A program made the translations under genes and the position numbers. This document shows, one piece after another, positions 1 to 10,352 of a stretch of 64,000 bases of DNA. The notes beneath the pieces are model-generated. The model saw nothing but the letters and a program-made list of their open reading frames with translations, did not search any database and had not been told where the DNA came from. The stretch comes from Amoeboaphelidium protococcarum (taxonomy: Eukaryota > Aphelidiomycota > Aphelidea), in contig JALECJ010000258.1 of assembly GCA_023515745.1 (NCBI GenBank), positions 2,298,501 to 2,362,500 on the forward strand. The letters run 5' to 3'. Within the stretch, counting starts at the first letter, position 1. Each line of letters starts with the position of its first letter.

Positions 1-933
1 CTCCCAATCCTCAGATACGCGTAAACTAGTATCACCATCCTGCAGGGACTTCAATATCATCTAGTTAAGCATAATCGCCTCAGCCAACTTCACAGTGATA
101 TCATCTTCATTACTTCCAGCATCACCCTTATCCATTGCAACAGAGGGGCGAATACAGACTGGAGGCACAGGGATGGTGGTCCATAGAAAAGTTTCTGGCC
201 GACCGCTGTCCACATTCAGACCAAGGAGTTCGCAATCCTCTGAGGAGATACGGGTGAATAGATCAAATACCTTGAGCGGAGTGAGATCATCCTACGCTTT
301 CTGCAGATGCGCCTTAAACTCTGGCGATTCCTGGCATAGCTTATTAAACTTTTGATAAAATTAATTCTTTGCCAACTCAAACTCAGCAGACTTGGACTTT
401 GATTTGTACTTTTCATGCACCAGACGCAAAACGCCAGCCTTCTTCACCGTGCCATTCAAATCTCCACAGTAAGGACAGGTATGTACCTTCTTACATGCGC
501 TGGTTATCGCTTTAATGATGGCCATTTTCTGAGGGTTATCCAAACTGGGATTCCTCAGCTTTCTCAAATAGGCGCGTCTATCATCCACTTCCAACAATAC
601 TTTAGAGCAATTTTTACAGATTTGCTGCAGAATTTACTGAGTAGCCTTGAAGAATCCAGCGTGGAACACTGGTAAAGCAAGGCGGATAAATCCCCAATGA
701 CCAGCACACTCTGCTAGTTTCAGACCACACGTCTCACAAGTGGCGTCTTTGCCAGACACGCCCATCTTTGGATCCAAGATACCACCACGCGCAGGCGTTC
801 TATTGACTGGATTGTAAAAATCGCGATTATAAATCTCCAACTCCGACTATGCCTAAACCTCGTTCGCATTCAGAATACCAAATTCAATAGTTTTCACTCT
901 CTTCTTTTGATTATCCACTACCAATTCCTTCAT
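1..933 (-). CDS. RPC1: RNA polymerase III largest subunit, N-terminal part (runs off the left edge)
   Basis: Largest catalytic subunit of nuclear RNA polymerase III, which makes tRNA and 5S RNA. The 311 visible codons begin at the ATG at 933 and stay open to the window edge when TAA/TAG are read as Gln. Family hallmarks in order are NPVNRTPARGGILDPKMG, a clamp zinc site CETCGLKLAECAGHWG, FHAGFFKATQ, a second Cys pair CPYCGD, and IRPSVAMDKGDAGSNEDD. These match RPC1 rather than RPB1, which lies complete at 28.0 kb. The catalytic NADFDGD region lies outside the window. Several Gln positions are TAG or TAA. It is divergent from QCR6, with about 250 bp of shared promoter space. Confidence 0.93.
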
Positions 934-1181
934 ATTTCTCACTACTAAAGCAAAGTATGCAAAGTATGTAATATAATGCTGTGATACTGTGCTTTAAAGA
1001 GTAACTAGTGATAAGAACGCGAAAAGAGAAAAAAGCGATCGCTTTTACTCGAACAAAGAAGTTTTCCTCGCTAATAATGCTCGCTGGTAAAAGATTTTTT
1101 CAGAATCACTTTCGCTACATTGCTTTTCTCTCGCCTTTTAGTAATACAGTTCTGTAGTGATAGATTATCTTATCAGATACC

Positions 1182-1620
1182 ATGAGCGCTTAGAGTTAGA
1201 AAGAGGATCAGGAAAGAGTTTATTATTTAGTTCCTTCAGTGGCTGAAGATGCCGCTGCTGCAGTTGCTGAGGAGGAGGATGATGATGAGGACGATGGCCC
1301 ACATGACGTCAAGGAGGATATTGAACGTGAATGCATGGAGACTAAAGAGTGTGCGCCTATCAAGTAGAAATTTGACGTTTGCACAGAGCGAGTCAACTCC
1401 AATCCAGATTCAGAAGAGGATTGCGTTGAGGTAATGATTATTATAATTTTTAGCATTGTTGATTACGAATTATGTGATCTATCTTGGTTGTAGGAGTTTT
1501 TCGATCTAATGCACTGCGTCCACAAATGTGTAAGTTCTGAGTGTTTATCTTATTATGTCTTACATGTGTGGAATATTATTCGTGTAGGCTCCGGAAAAGT
1601 ACTTTCATCATTTGAAATGA
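1182..1620 (+). CDS. QCR6: Ubiquinol-cytochrome c reductase hinge protein (3 exons)
   Basis: Small acidic hinge subunit of mitochondrial complex III, which helps cytochrome c1 dock cytochrome c. Exons are 1182-1430, 1494-1529 and 1588-1620, all in phase 0, giving 105 residues. Introns of 63 and 58 nt begin GTAA and end TGTAG. The N-terminal half has an acidic run (EEEDDDEDD). The C-terminal half has the family Cys pattern ECMETKEC, FDVCTERV, EEDCVEEFFDLMHCVHKC, ending KYFHHLK. Two glutamines near the start are TAG. Exon 2 is only 36 nt, which standard gene finders would easily miss. Confidence 0.9.
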
Positions 1621-1996
1621 CCATGATCATGTGGGAAATATATATTAAATCTGACTCTTGATCTTTATATGTTGTATTGACGCTTGCTTTTTGTATACAG
1701 AATTTAGCGCTTATTTTCAATGGTGCGTCCTGGTAAAATTAACGCGACCAAAAGCAGTTTACTTTTAAGATGAAATTCATCTTGGTGAGATAGTTTTTAT
1801 ACGCCTTTTGTCTTACGGGCCAAATTCATAATATAGTATTGGCTGAAGAACTAGTTACAATCATAGCGTTCTACCATGCCACTTCTCAATCTCTCAAATA
1901 AGTCACGTCTGCGTCATTGATTCAAAGACGTGACATTGTTCGTCCAAGATTTTAAAGTTTATTTATCCGAATTGTTCGGCAAAATTTAAATAGATC
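1621..1996. other. Intergenic, 3' of QCR6 and 5' of the next plus-strand gene
   Basis: AT-rich stretch of 376 bp. No open frame, RNA gene or repeat was recognised. Confidence 0.5.
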
Positions 1997-2950
1997 ATGG
2001 AGCAATTTACTCCTTCAAATCGCGCAACGAAGTAGTTTGAGGAAGTGGCGCAGTTACAATTAACGATGCACACCTCACGTTGCCGATTGTGTAGAGCCTT
2101 TTATGAAGATTTTTTCACCCTGTTCATAATTTCTTCAATATCGATAAACTTGAAAATGCTGGTGTATTTTGTAATCTTCACGTGTTTATACTCAACTTTA
2201 AGCTATGCGATCCTTGTGGAGCTGATCTCATACAAGATGACGGCGCGAGAGACGTTTGAGGAGGGAAAATAAGCGTGGAAGGAAGGCAGAACATCAGAGT
2301 GGATGATGAGCGTCGGATCCCTCGCGTGTCGACCATGTCTGGGTACTATGAGATACGTAGGAATTCCTTTATTCCATCCTGCTGTTGCTGTGCATTTCGA
2401 AAATGATCAATCTACCGCTGAAGGTGAGCCGCAATTATAGTAATCTCAGTCGTCAAACGAGTATGTGATTGATTACAACTACGTCTTGCTTGGTTGGTCA
2501 GTAACTCCTGCTAATCGATAGTGGAGAACTGAGACTTACGCCAAGTGTGATAGCAGCAAGTCAAGAGAGGACATCAACCACTTTATACAAGAGTATGAGA
2601 AGTATTTAGATTATGGCACTTTGCGCAATAATTGCCAGCATGGTGCCCTTCATTTACTCGCGTTTCTCTGCGATGATCTCTGGACCGTGGGAAATTTGTA
2701 AAATTTTCTGTAAGAGCTCGTTGCTGGCAATGAAAAGTAGATTTTAGATTTCTCCCTTGAGCCAGATACTGGGAGTTTGAAAGATGCTTTGCCAAAGAAG
2801 ATGACTCGTCTACCAAATTTCTTGTATAACTGTTGGAAACCCGGTAGATTGATGCTACCTAAGAAGCCTGGTTTGCTTCGTCGACGAAAGTTGCAGAAGG
2901 CTTTGGGCTACGCGTAAGATCCTAATGGATCAAGACTATAACACAATTGA
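1997..2950 (+). CDS. Membrane protein with a possible papain-like NC..H motif, unknown function
   Basis: Single open frame of 317 residues from the ATG at 1997 to TGA. Residues about 40-75 are hydrophobic (FFTLFIISSISINLKMLVYF and onward) and probably form one or two membrane spans. Downstream, HPAVAVHF is followed by EYVIDYNYVLLGW and later YGTLRNNCQHGALHLL. A His-containing strand followed by NNC.H is the arrangement seen in permuted papain-like folds such as PPPDE/DeSI and LRAT proteins. I infer a possible cysteine peptidase or acyltransferase fold, not proven. The C-terminus is basic (RRRKLQK). Several Gln codons are TAG/TAA, including a TAG TAA pair. No family is recognised with confidence. 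Confidence 0.6.
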
Positions 2951-3038
2951 AATTAAAGCTAAAAGTCTGCATTGATATTTAATTTATTTCCAATTCATCG
3001 CGCCTTCATTCAATTTGGATGTGTGGTGATAAGATAAC

Positions 3039-4022
3039 TCACTTGTTGTTGTTCCTCTTGACGCAGTCAGTTGATGGAGGCGTCAAAGGGCATTGCTGCA
3101 GAGGTGTAGTCTGAGGACATCTGCCAGCTAAGCAATTGAAAATTCTTTCGCCTGGAGGAACAATCGATCTGCAATTTTCAACACTCTGACAGTCAGCGCT
3201 ATCTCCATTGAAATTACCGCACATGCCAGAGGTTGTGGAAGCAAAATCAGCAGCCAGATCAATCTTGAAGGTAAAAAACTGAATATTATTCACCGAAGAA
3301 CTGGACAAGGTGATGACGGCAAAATCGTTGGCCTTAATTACTGCACCAGTACTATCAGGGGTCATTTCAATGACTAGACGGCCATCAGTACCAAACTTGG
3401 ACAGCGACAAAGTATTATTATTAGGCGTAAACGAAGGTCTAATCGTAACAAACTAGTCCAAAAATTTAATGCCTATAGCCGTAGTGCACGTTAAAGACTC
3501 GCCGCAATCTCCTTGCTAGCCTTGAACCTACAAGAACGGACTCTTGAAGTACTAGACGGCATCTGCGGGAGTGTAAAGCAGATTTCTAGGAATTGTAAAC
3601 TAATAGGCGACTCCATCAAAGGTTGTCACGCGAGGACTACCTACATCAATAGAACACGTAGCAGTCTTGCCACTATCTCCAGGCTTGGCAAATTTCAGTA
3701 CCTCATTCTTAGGCTTGGCACAAGGAGTAGTATACTTCAAGGAGGACTTTGCAAAGTCTTTACCAGGACTAGTGATGACCAACTCCTAAGGCTAGTCAAA
3801 GTTTTGAGGAGTAAAGGTCAGAGAGCAGTTGGCAAAAGTAAGATCATCGCTGGATACATTGACGACAAAAGTCTCCGTATCAGGAGCCTTGCTCAGAGTA
3901 ACCGGGACAACCAGGCCGACGCTTTGCAGAGCACCATCAAATTTGGCCTTCTTCTCCCCAAATAGGACTCTTTGAGCAGAAGCCAGGGTAGCAGCAACAC
4001 AGATAAGGGCAGCGACACGCAT
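3039..4022 (-). CDS. Secreted von Willebrand D-domain protein, short form (VWD1)
   Basis: 327 residues from the ATG at 4022 to TGA at 3039. A signal peptide (MRVAALICVAATLASAQ) leads into a domain shared with the two larger neighbours: VPVTLSKAPDT, then the VWD core with TTFDGVAY, and GMCGNFNGD. The usual GDPH before TFDG is replaced by GSPR, so the calcium or processing site may be altered. It ends after a Cys-rich tail and lacks the Thr/Ser stalk, second Cys domain and GPI-type tail of VWD2 and VWD3. It is probably a soluble secreted paralogue. The promoter shares the CCAAT/ATTGG pair with the other two. Confidence 0.85.
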
Positions 4023-4767
4023 TTTCAGTTTAAGAATATCAGATAATAGTAATATCAGAAGATAAGAAATATTTATTCAGAAAGAAAAGAGCGGAAATAG
4101 GCAAGTTTCACCTTTTATTCGGTAAACACCAATTTGTCGATCAACCAATCCCAAGTGTCCAGAGTAGAAATGTAACCTTGCGGATTGGCCTCGAGGATAT
4201 TCAATATACACACCCAATGAGAACCACCGCCGGAATTCTATACCCGATATCGCGTGCTTCCGGAAGATACGTAGAGAGAGAGAAAATACATAATACAGTA
4301 CTAAATGATAGTGTGATGACTCATGTGAAACTGCATTTGTTTGTTTGCTGATTAGAGGCAAGTGCGGCAAAGTTGTTTCAAGCAGAAGAGAGTATTTCAC
4401 GCGTCTCACTAAAGCCCCTTGCTATCAAACTATACTTTAGCTATTCAGTATGATAATTCATTAAGTAAATAATTATCGGCTAACGTCACGCCTAAGACAT
4501 CCTGCTATTGTCAACAATGCTATACTCTTTGAACAACTTTGAGCATTGATATCCCAATAAATTTCAAGGCTCCGAGTCTTTAGCTACTTGTCCCAATGAA
4601 CGGCTCTCATTTCCAGTAAATTTCTATTTGTTAACCGTTTGATTGATACCACAATATGGACAACATAAATTCCTTTGAAAGTAAGCAAAAGAATGCTTCA
4701 AGTTTATATATATATTTCTGTATTACATTCACTTTAAACCTTTGAACAGATCAACATATAACCGTCA
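4023..4767. other. Intergenic: promoter of VWD1 and 3' flank of VWD2
   Basis: Holds the CCAAT/ATTGG pair described separately. A 110-codon minus-strand frame here (4077-4409) lies across that conserved promoter and is not taken as a gene. Confidence 0.5.
4145..4188 (-). promoter_or_regulatory. CCAAT / ATTGG promoter pair of VWD1
   Basis: CCAAT at 4145-4149 and ATTGG at 4184-4188, 39 bp start to start, roughly 120-165 bp upstream of the VWD1 start codon. The same arrangement lies upstream of VWD2 and VWD3. Likely paired NF-Y-type sites (inference). Confidence 0.55.
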
Positions 4768-6801
4768 TCACAACATCATCAACATCAGAGCAGGGATGGC
4801 AGCGAATAACGCACTGATAGCCACAGTAGAGGCACCATTACCCATTATAGCATCCTAGATATCGGGCAGATTAATATCTGCAACGTACTTCTTTACATCC
4901 TTGATACGAGTGAAATTGCCATAATTGATACCAGCATCCTTTGCCACCTCAACAGCTTTCGGATTTTCAGTGACCTTCTACTCACAAGTAGCGTACTCGC
5001 GAGCATCATCTGCAGGAACTCCAACAACAGCCTTCTGAGTGTCACAGATACTGTGCATACTTTGACTGTAAGCCTTGACATACATAGAAGCCTAAAGAGG
5101 ATTTGTAGCATCCAAACACCATTCAAAGAAGATCTTTACTTCCAGCTTACAAGACAACTTGATGTCCAACAAAGCTTGACATGGAGCATTGTTCAAGGTC
5201 GGAGGAGGCGCAGGCACTGGAGTTGGAGCACTTGGTGGCACACTGTAGGTTGGAGTCTCAGTGCTGACTGCTGCAACGGTAGATACGCCAGACCCAACTG
5301 AAGATACGCTGTTAACAACAAGAGTAGATGATACGACTTAAGTCTTCGATGCAGACGGAGTCTAGTAAGCAGGAGTATTACCGCCAGCAGGAGGTGAAGA
5401 TTAGTAAGCTGGCGGGTTGACTACGGTAGAAGTTGATCCCACTGCAGGGGATGAGCTTACGACGGCTGTACCACTTACGACAGGAGAGGATTGGTAAGCC
5501 GGAGTATTTACAGCACCAGATGTAGTAGTTACAGAAGTGCCAATAACGGAAGTGGAAGTCTTCTGAGTCGACACCAAAGGTGCGGTAGTAGTAGTAGATC
5601 CCAATGAACCATTACTTTTGGTAGTGGTAGTGGTGGAGGTCGATTCAACAGTAGCAGCACTGACAGGAACGGTGGTAGTACTGGTCTTCACAATCAGAGA
5701 CGTGGTGGTAGTAGCCTTACTGGTAGTAGTTGTGGTAGTGGTGGACTCAATAGTAGCAGCACTGACAGGAACAGTGGTAGTAGTCGGTACCTTGGTGGTG
5801 GTGGTGGTAGTAGTAGTCGTCCCCTTGGTGGTAGTAGTAGTGGTGGAGGTAAAAGCGCAGGATGCAGGCTGAGATGGCACTTGGCACTGTTCCAGCGTCT
5901 AAGCCTGAGGACAACGACCGGCAGCACAATTCATAATTCTCTCAGATGGTGGAACCACCGCGCTACATTGATCGACAGTCTGACAATCCATGCGGTCCTT
6001 GTTATAATTACCACACATACCAGAGACAGACTTTTCAAACGCAGAGTTAAGCGTGATAAAGTTGTTCAGGTAAGCAATGTTGTTAACTGCACCCCACTAG
6101 ACAGAAATCATTGCCACACCGTTGATGTTAAACAGCAGTTGATTATCCTAGACAGTAGCAGTGATTCTGTCCTTATTACCGTATGGAGTATAGGTGGTCG
6201 TAACCTTTCCACCAGAGAAAAACGTGGTAACAAGGATGAACTAATCCAGAAAACGGATACCCAGCGATTTGGTGCAGGTAAGAGCCATGCCACAATCACC
6301 TTATTGACCTTGTACAGTCAAATATGGACTTTTGACGTAGTACACCGCGTCAGCAGGAGTATCCAGCAAATTTTTCGGGATTGTGAAACTGTAGTTGACA
6401 CCATCAAACGTCAGGACGTGAGGATCACCAGTGACACTACAAGAAGCTGCACGATCGATACCGTTTACAACCTTCAAGGCTACCTCCTGGGGCTTACTGC
6501 AGGGAGTGGTGTACACCAGCTTGGCATTCTAGACCATTTTTCCAGGGGCAGAGATTTGCAAATTCTGAGGCTTGTTCCAATTCTGACGCGTGAACACCAG
6601 CTTGCATTGTGCAATGGTGATCTCATTACTACCAAAGACCACCTCAAAGTCATCAGTATCAGGAGCCTTGTCCAGAGACACAGGCACAGTCTGACCTAGA
6701 CTGCTCATGGTGCCATCAAATTAAGTAAACTGATCACCAAATTTTACCTTCTAAGCATTGACCAAGACGGAAGCAATGCAGATTAAGGACGCGAGAAGCA
6801 T
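4768..6801 (-). CDS. Secreted VWD protein with Thr/Ser stalk and GPI-type tail (VWD2)
   Basis: 677 residues in one exon. Order: signal peptide (MLLASLICIASVLVNAQ); N-terminal domain with VPVSLDKAPDTDDFEV; VWD core with CSVTGDPHVLTFDGVNY and GMCGNYNKD; Cys cluster CAAGRCPQ; a low-complexity Thr/Ser stalk of about 190 residues containing runs of threonine and repeated TVPVSAAT units; proline-rich PPSAPTPVPAPPP; a C-terminal domain with CQALLDIKLSCKLEVKIFFEWC; and a terminal hydrophobic stretch (SALFAAIPALMLMML) after MGNGAST, which fits GPI attachment. VWD domains polymerise or adhere in other proteins, so a surface adhesin or coat role is inferred. Its closest relative is VWD3, the next gene upstream. 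Confidence 0.88.
5590..5860 (-). repeat. Thr-rich low-complexity stalk coding repeat
   Basis: Runs of (GTAGTG)n-like codons on the plus strand encode poly-Thr blocks on the minus strand, with the unit TVPVSAAT occurring twice. The matching region in VWD3 (about 8760-8945) is shorter, so stalk length varies by repeat expansion or loss. Confidence 0.8.
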
Positions 6802-7957
6802 TGTTATAGCTATTTACTAAGTGGATCTATAAAGTCAGAGAAGTTGATAGGGAGAGATTATTTGAAAAGAAGAAGAGGGGGTGAGTAAAAAGCAACATTA
6901 GATAAGCAGTTGGCCAAGATCGTTTTGCAGAGTGGATTATATTGCTCAATAGCCAATCCCCCGTTTGTGGCCAGCTTGGCAATACGCGGATTGGTTAAAG
7001 TGAGATTCGATTTCAGTGGATTGGGTCTTGGCAAAGTTGCATACCAATCCCAGTGTAACAATATATTGCAACTGAATATCATACTAAATGTTAACGATAG
7101 TACAGCTCAATCACCTCCGCCTGTGGTAGATATGAATTTGGTAACGATGAAAGTAACGCTGCGACACGCTCCAAACACCGTGTTTAAAGAAGATGGCGCG
7201 GACCAATGCTATGTTGACTTCTGATTGATTAATGTGCTTATTATTAACATGTTTCATTTATCTGTCCGATATTATTACTGTCTTATTCGACACTTATATT
7301 AAAACGCGTTTATAGCTGTGTATAAGAATAGAAGTTGAGCACTTCGCAGTACTACCAACACACAATCTTAGTTGGCATTCAGTCCTTGATGAAAGACACA
7401 ATTTCCTATACCTTGTCAAATTTACCTTAGTATTTCAGTTCTCTAATGAAAAATACTTTCAGTATAAAGACGGGCTTCTTAATGTTCTAATATTGTTCAG
7501 CATGATCTCTACTAACCGTGGCGCGTTTCACTTAGCAAGGGCTGTGCTTTTCTAGCAATTAAACGCGAATTTCCAGTTCTATTGATGAACAATTCTGCAC
7601 AATGACAACGAAAGAGTGACATGAGCATCGTAAAAGAGCTGACACCACGTTATAGACGAGCACATTTAAAAAAATAGTAGAATTGTTTAGAGAGAAAATC
7701 CGCTGAACAAGCATGTAATTATGTTTCATAGAGAAATAGGTATCGACAACGGCAATTGGGGCACATTTAAATATTAACACGTCCGTTAGTTATAACACTC
7801 TTTAATATCTTTTAATCGAGCGCCGCCGTAACTTAAAAAGCTTCTATGGTAGTTCTTCTTAATATCACCGCACTGGCAAATCAAAACTTAAAAGTACTGC
7901 ATGTATTAAATTTATATATTCTTGAGGCTTCATTTTAAGATTTATCATCATATTTCA
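6802..7957. other. Intergenic: promoter of VWD2 and 3' flank of VWD3
   Basis: The first 250 bp align with the VWD3 promoter, including the CCAAT pair. A plus-strand frame of 104 codons (6910-7224) overlaps the conserved promoter and is probably chance. Nothing was recognised from 7225 to 7957. Confidence 0.5.
6953..6994 (-). promoter_or_regulatory. CCAAT / ATTGG promoter pair of VWD2
   Basis: CCAAT at 6953-6957 and ATTGG at 6990-6994 (37 bp apart), 152-193 bp upstream of the start codon. The surrounding sequence (AGCCAATCCCC ... TACGCGGATTGGT) is strongly conserved with VWD3. Confidence 0.65.
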
Positions 7958-9895
7958 TCACAACATCATCATCAGCATTAAAGCAGGGATGGCAGCGAAC
8001 AACGCGCTAACTGCCACGTTAGACGCGCCACTAACCATTATCGCATCCTAGATATCTGACAGATTAATATCAGCAATACACTTCTTTACATCCTTGATAG
8101 GAGTGAAGTTGCCGTAGTTGATACCAGCATCCTTTGCCACCTCGACTGCTTTTGGATTCTCAATGATCTTCTACTCACAAGTAGCATAATTGCGGACCTC
8201 ATTCGCAGGCACTACGGTAACAGCCTTTTGAGTCTCACAAATACTGTGCATACTTTCGCCATAAGCTTTGACATACATAGAGGCCTAGAGAGGATTTGTG
8301 GCATCCAAACACCATTCAAAGAAGATTTTGACATCTAGCTTACAAGATACCTTGACGTCCAATAGAGCTTGACATGGTGCATTATCCAAATTTGGGGTTG
8401 GGACAGGCATAGGTGGCGGGGGTATAGAAGTTGGAGCACTTGGTGGCACGCTATGGGTTGGAGTCTCAGTACTGATTCCTACAACGGTAGATACGCTGCT
8501 AACAACGAGAGTAGATGATACGACTTAAGTCTTTGATGCAGACGGAGTCTAGTAAGCAGGAGTATTACCGCCAGCAGGAGGAGAGGATTGATAAGCTGGT
8601 GGATTGACTACAGAAGAAGTGGATCTCACTGCAGGGGATGAGCTTACGACGGCTGTGCCACTTACGACAGGAGAGGATTGGTAAGCCGGAGGATTTACAG
8701 CACCAGATGTAGTAGTTACAACAGTGCCAATAACGGAAGTGGAAGTCTTCTGAGTCGACACCAAAGGTGCGGTGGTGGAGGTCGATCCAACAGTAGCAGC
8801 ACTGACAGGAACGGTGGTAGTGCTGGTCTTCACAATCAGAGACGTGGTGGTGGTAGCCTTTTGGGTAGTGGTAGTTTTGGACTCAACGGTAGCAGCACTG
8901 ACAGGAACAGAGGTAGTAGTCGGTACCTTGGTGGTGGTGGTGGTAACAGCACAAGATGCAGACTGAGTTGGTACTTTACACTTCTGCAGGACAATGGCCT
9001 ATGGGCAACGACCAGCAGCACAGTTAGTGATTCTCTCAGCAGGAGGAACCAACGCGCCACACTGCTCAATAGACATACAATCCTTACCATCCTTGTTGAA
9101 GTTACCACACATACCAGAAATAGTCTTTTCAAAAGCAGAGTTCAACGTAATGAAATTGTTGAGATAGGCAATGTTATTAATGGCACCCCACTTGACAGAA
9201 ATCATAGCCACACCATTGATGTTGAACAACAGCTGATTATCCTTGACAGTAGCTGTAATTCTGTCCTTGTTGCCATAAGGGGTGTAAGTAGTCGTAGCCT
9301 TCCCTTGAGAGTAAGAGGTGGTGACCAGGATGAACTAATCCAAAAACCGAATACCCAAAGACTTGGTACACGTAGCAGCCATACCACAATCGCCCTGTTG
9401 ACCTTGCACAGTAAGATACGGACTTCTCATGTAGTACACAGTGTCGCTAGGAGTATCCAGCAGATTTTTCGGAATGGTGAAGACGTACTTTGCACCATCG
9501 AAAGATAATACGTGAGGATCACCAGTGACACTACAAGTAGCTGCATCATTTTTACCATTGACAACCTTCAGCGAAACATTTTGAGGCTTTCCGCAGGGAG
9601 TAGTGTAGACCAGTGTACCTTACGCAGCCATCTTCTCGGGAGCAGAGATGTGCAGATTCTGCGGCTTATTCCAGTTTTGACGCGTAAACACCAGCTTGCA
9701 CTCAGCTATAGTAACATCTTCACTACCAAACTGCACCTCAAAGTTGTCAGTATCAGGAGCCTTGTCCAGAGACACAGGGATGATCTGACCAAGACCACCA
9801 ATAGTACCGTCAAATTTCGTCTGCTCATCGCCAAATTTGACCTTCTGGGCATTGACCAAAACGGAAGCGATACAGATTAAGGACGCGAAAAGCAT
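7958..9895 (-). CDS. Secreted VWD protein with Thr/Ser stalk and GPI-type tail (VWD3)
   Basis: 645 residues, close paralogue of VWD2 with the same architecture: signal peptide (MLFASLICIASVLVNAQ), VWD core with GDPHVLSFDG and GMCGNFNKDG, Cys cluster CAAGRCP, a shorter Thr/Ser stalk, PPAY repeats, a C-terminal Cys domain and a hydrophobic GPI-type tail ending ALMLMMML. An upstream in-frame ATG at 9937 would add 14 residues before the signal peptide. I chose 9895 because it aligns with the start of VWD2. The tandem same-strand layout and shared promoter point to local duplication. An adhesive or protective surface role is inferred. Confidence 0.88.
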
Positions 9896-10352
9896 TATTG
9901 TTGTTATCCAGATGGATCTATAAAGACAGACAGACAATAAGACAGAGAAAATTATTATAATTATTTTGTGGAGAAGATGAAGAGAAAGTCGATTACAAAT
10001 AATACAAAGCCAAGATTGTCTGAGTGATCTTAAATTGCCCGATAGCCAATCCCCGATTTGTGACCATCTTGGCGGTACGCGGATTGGTCCTGCGAGATTC
10101 TACCTCAGTAGATTGGGGTCTTGGCGACGTAGCACAGCACCCCTCAATGTATCTTGATGATGTATTGCCGGATCTAGAGCTGATGATCTCACATTTGTAA
10201 TTAAGGTTGATAGCACAATGCTATATATATTTTTGATTTCATATCTGAGTTTAAAATATATTAATAGTCTAAAAATGTCTAAAAAATCCAGAAAATATAG
10301 GCATGACTATTCTATATATATATCTCCATCGGCTTTAAAACTCTCGGCATTT
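9896..10352. other. Intergenic: promoter of VWD3 and 3' flank of MGM1
   Basis: Contains the conserved CCAAT/ATTGG pair, then AT-rich sequence with short TATA runs near 10220 and 10310. No gene seen. Confidence 0.5.
10046..10087 (-). promoter_or_regulatory. CCAAT / ATTGG promoter pair of VWD3
   Basis: CCAAT at 10046-10050 and ATTGG at 10083-10087 (37 bp apart), 151-192 bp upstream of the VWD3 start. A third ATTGG follows at 10112-10116. A matching third site (GGATTGGGTC) is also present upstream of VWD2. Confidence 0.65.

Noticed and set aside
5618-5872. Val-rich plus-strand frame opposite the Thr stalk (also 8772-8966, 49701-49946, 55012-55359)
   Set aside because: Antisense mirrors of Thr-coding repeats; valine runs are the reverse complement of ACN codons.
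6910-7224. 104-codon plus-strand frame between VWD2 and VWD3
   Set aside because: It overlaps the promoter block conserved with VWD3, no product is recognised, and open frames this long are expected by chance with one stop codon.
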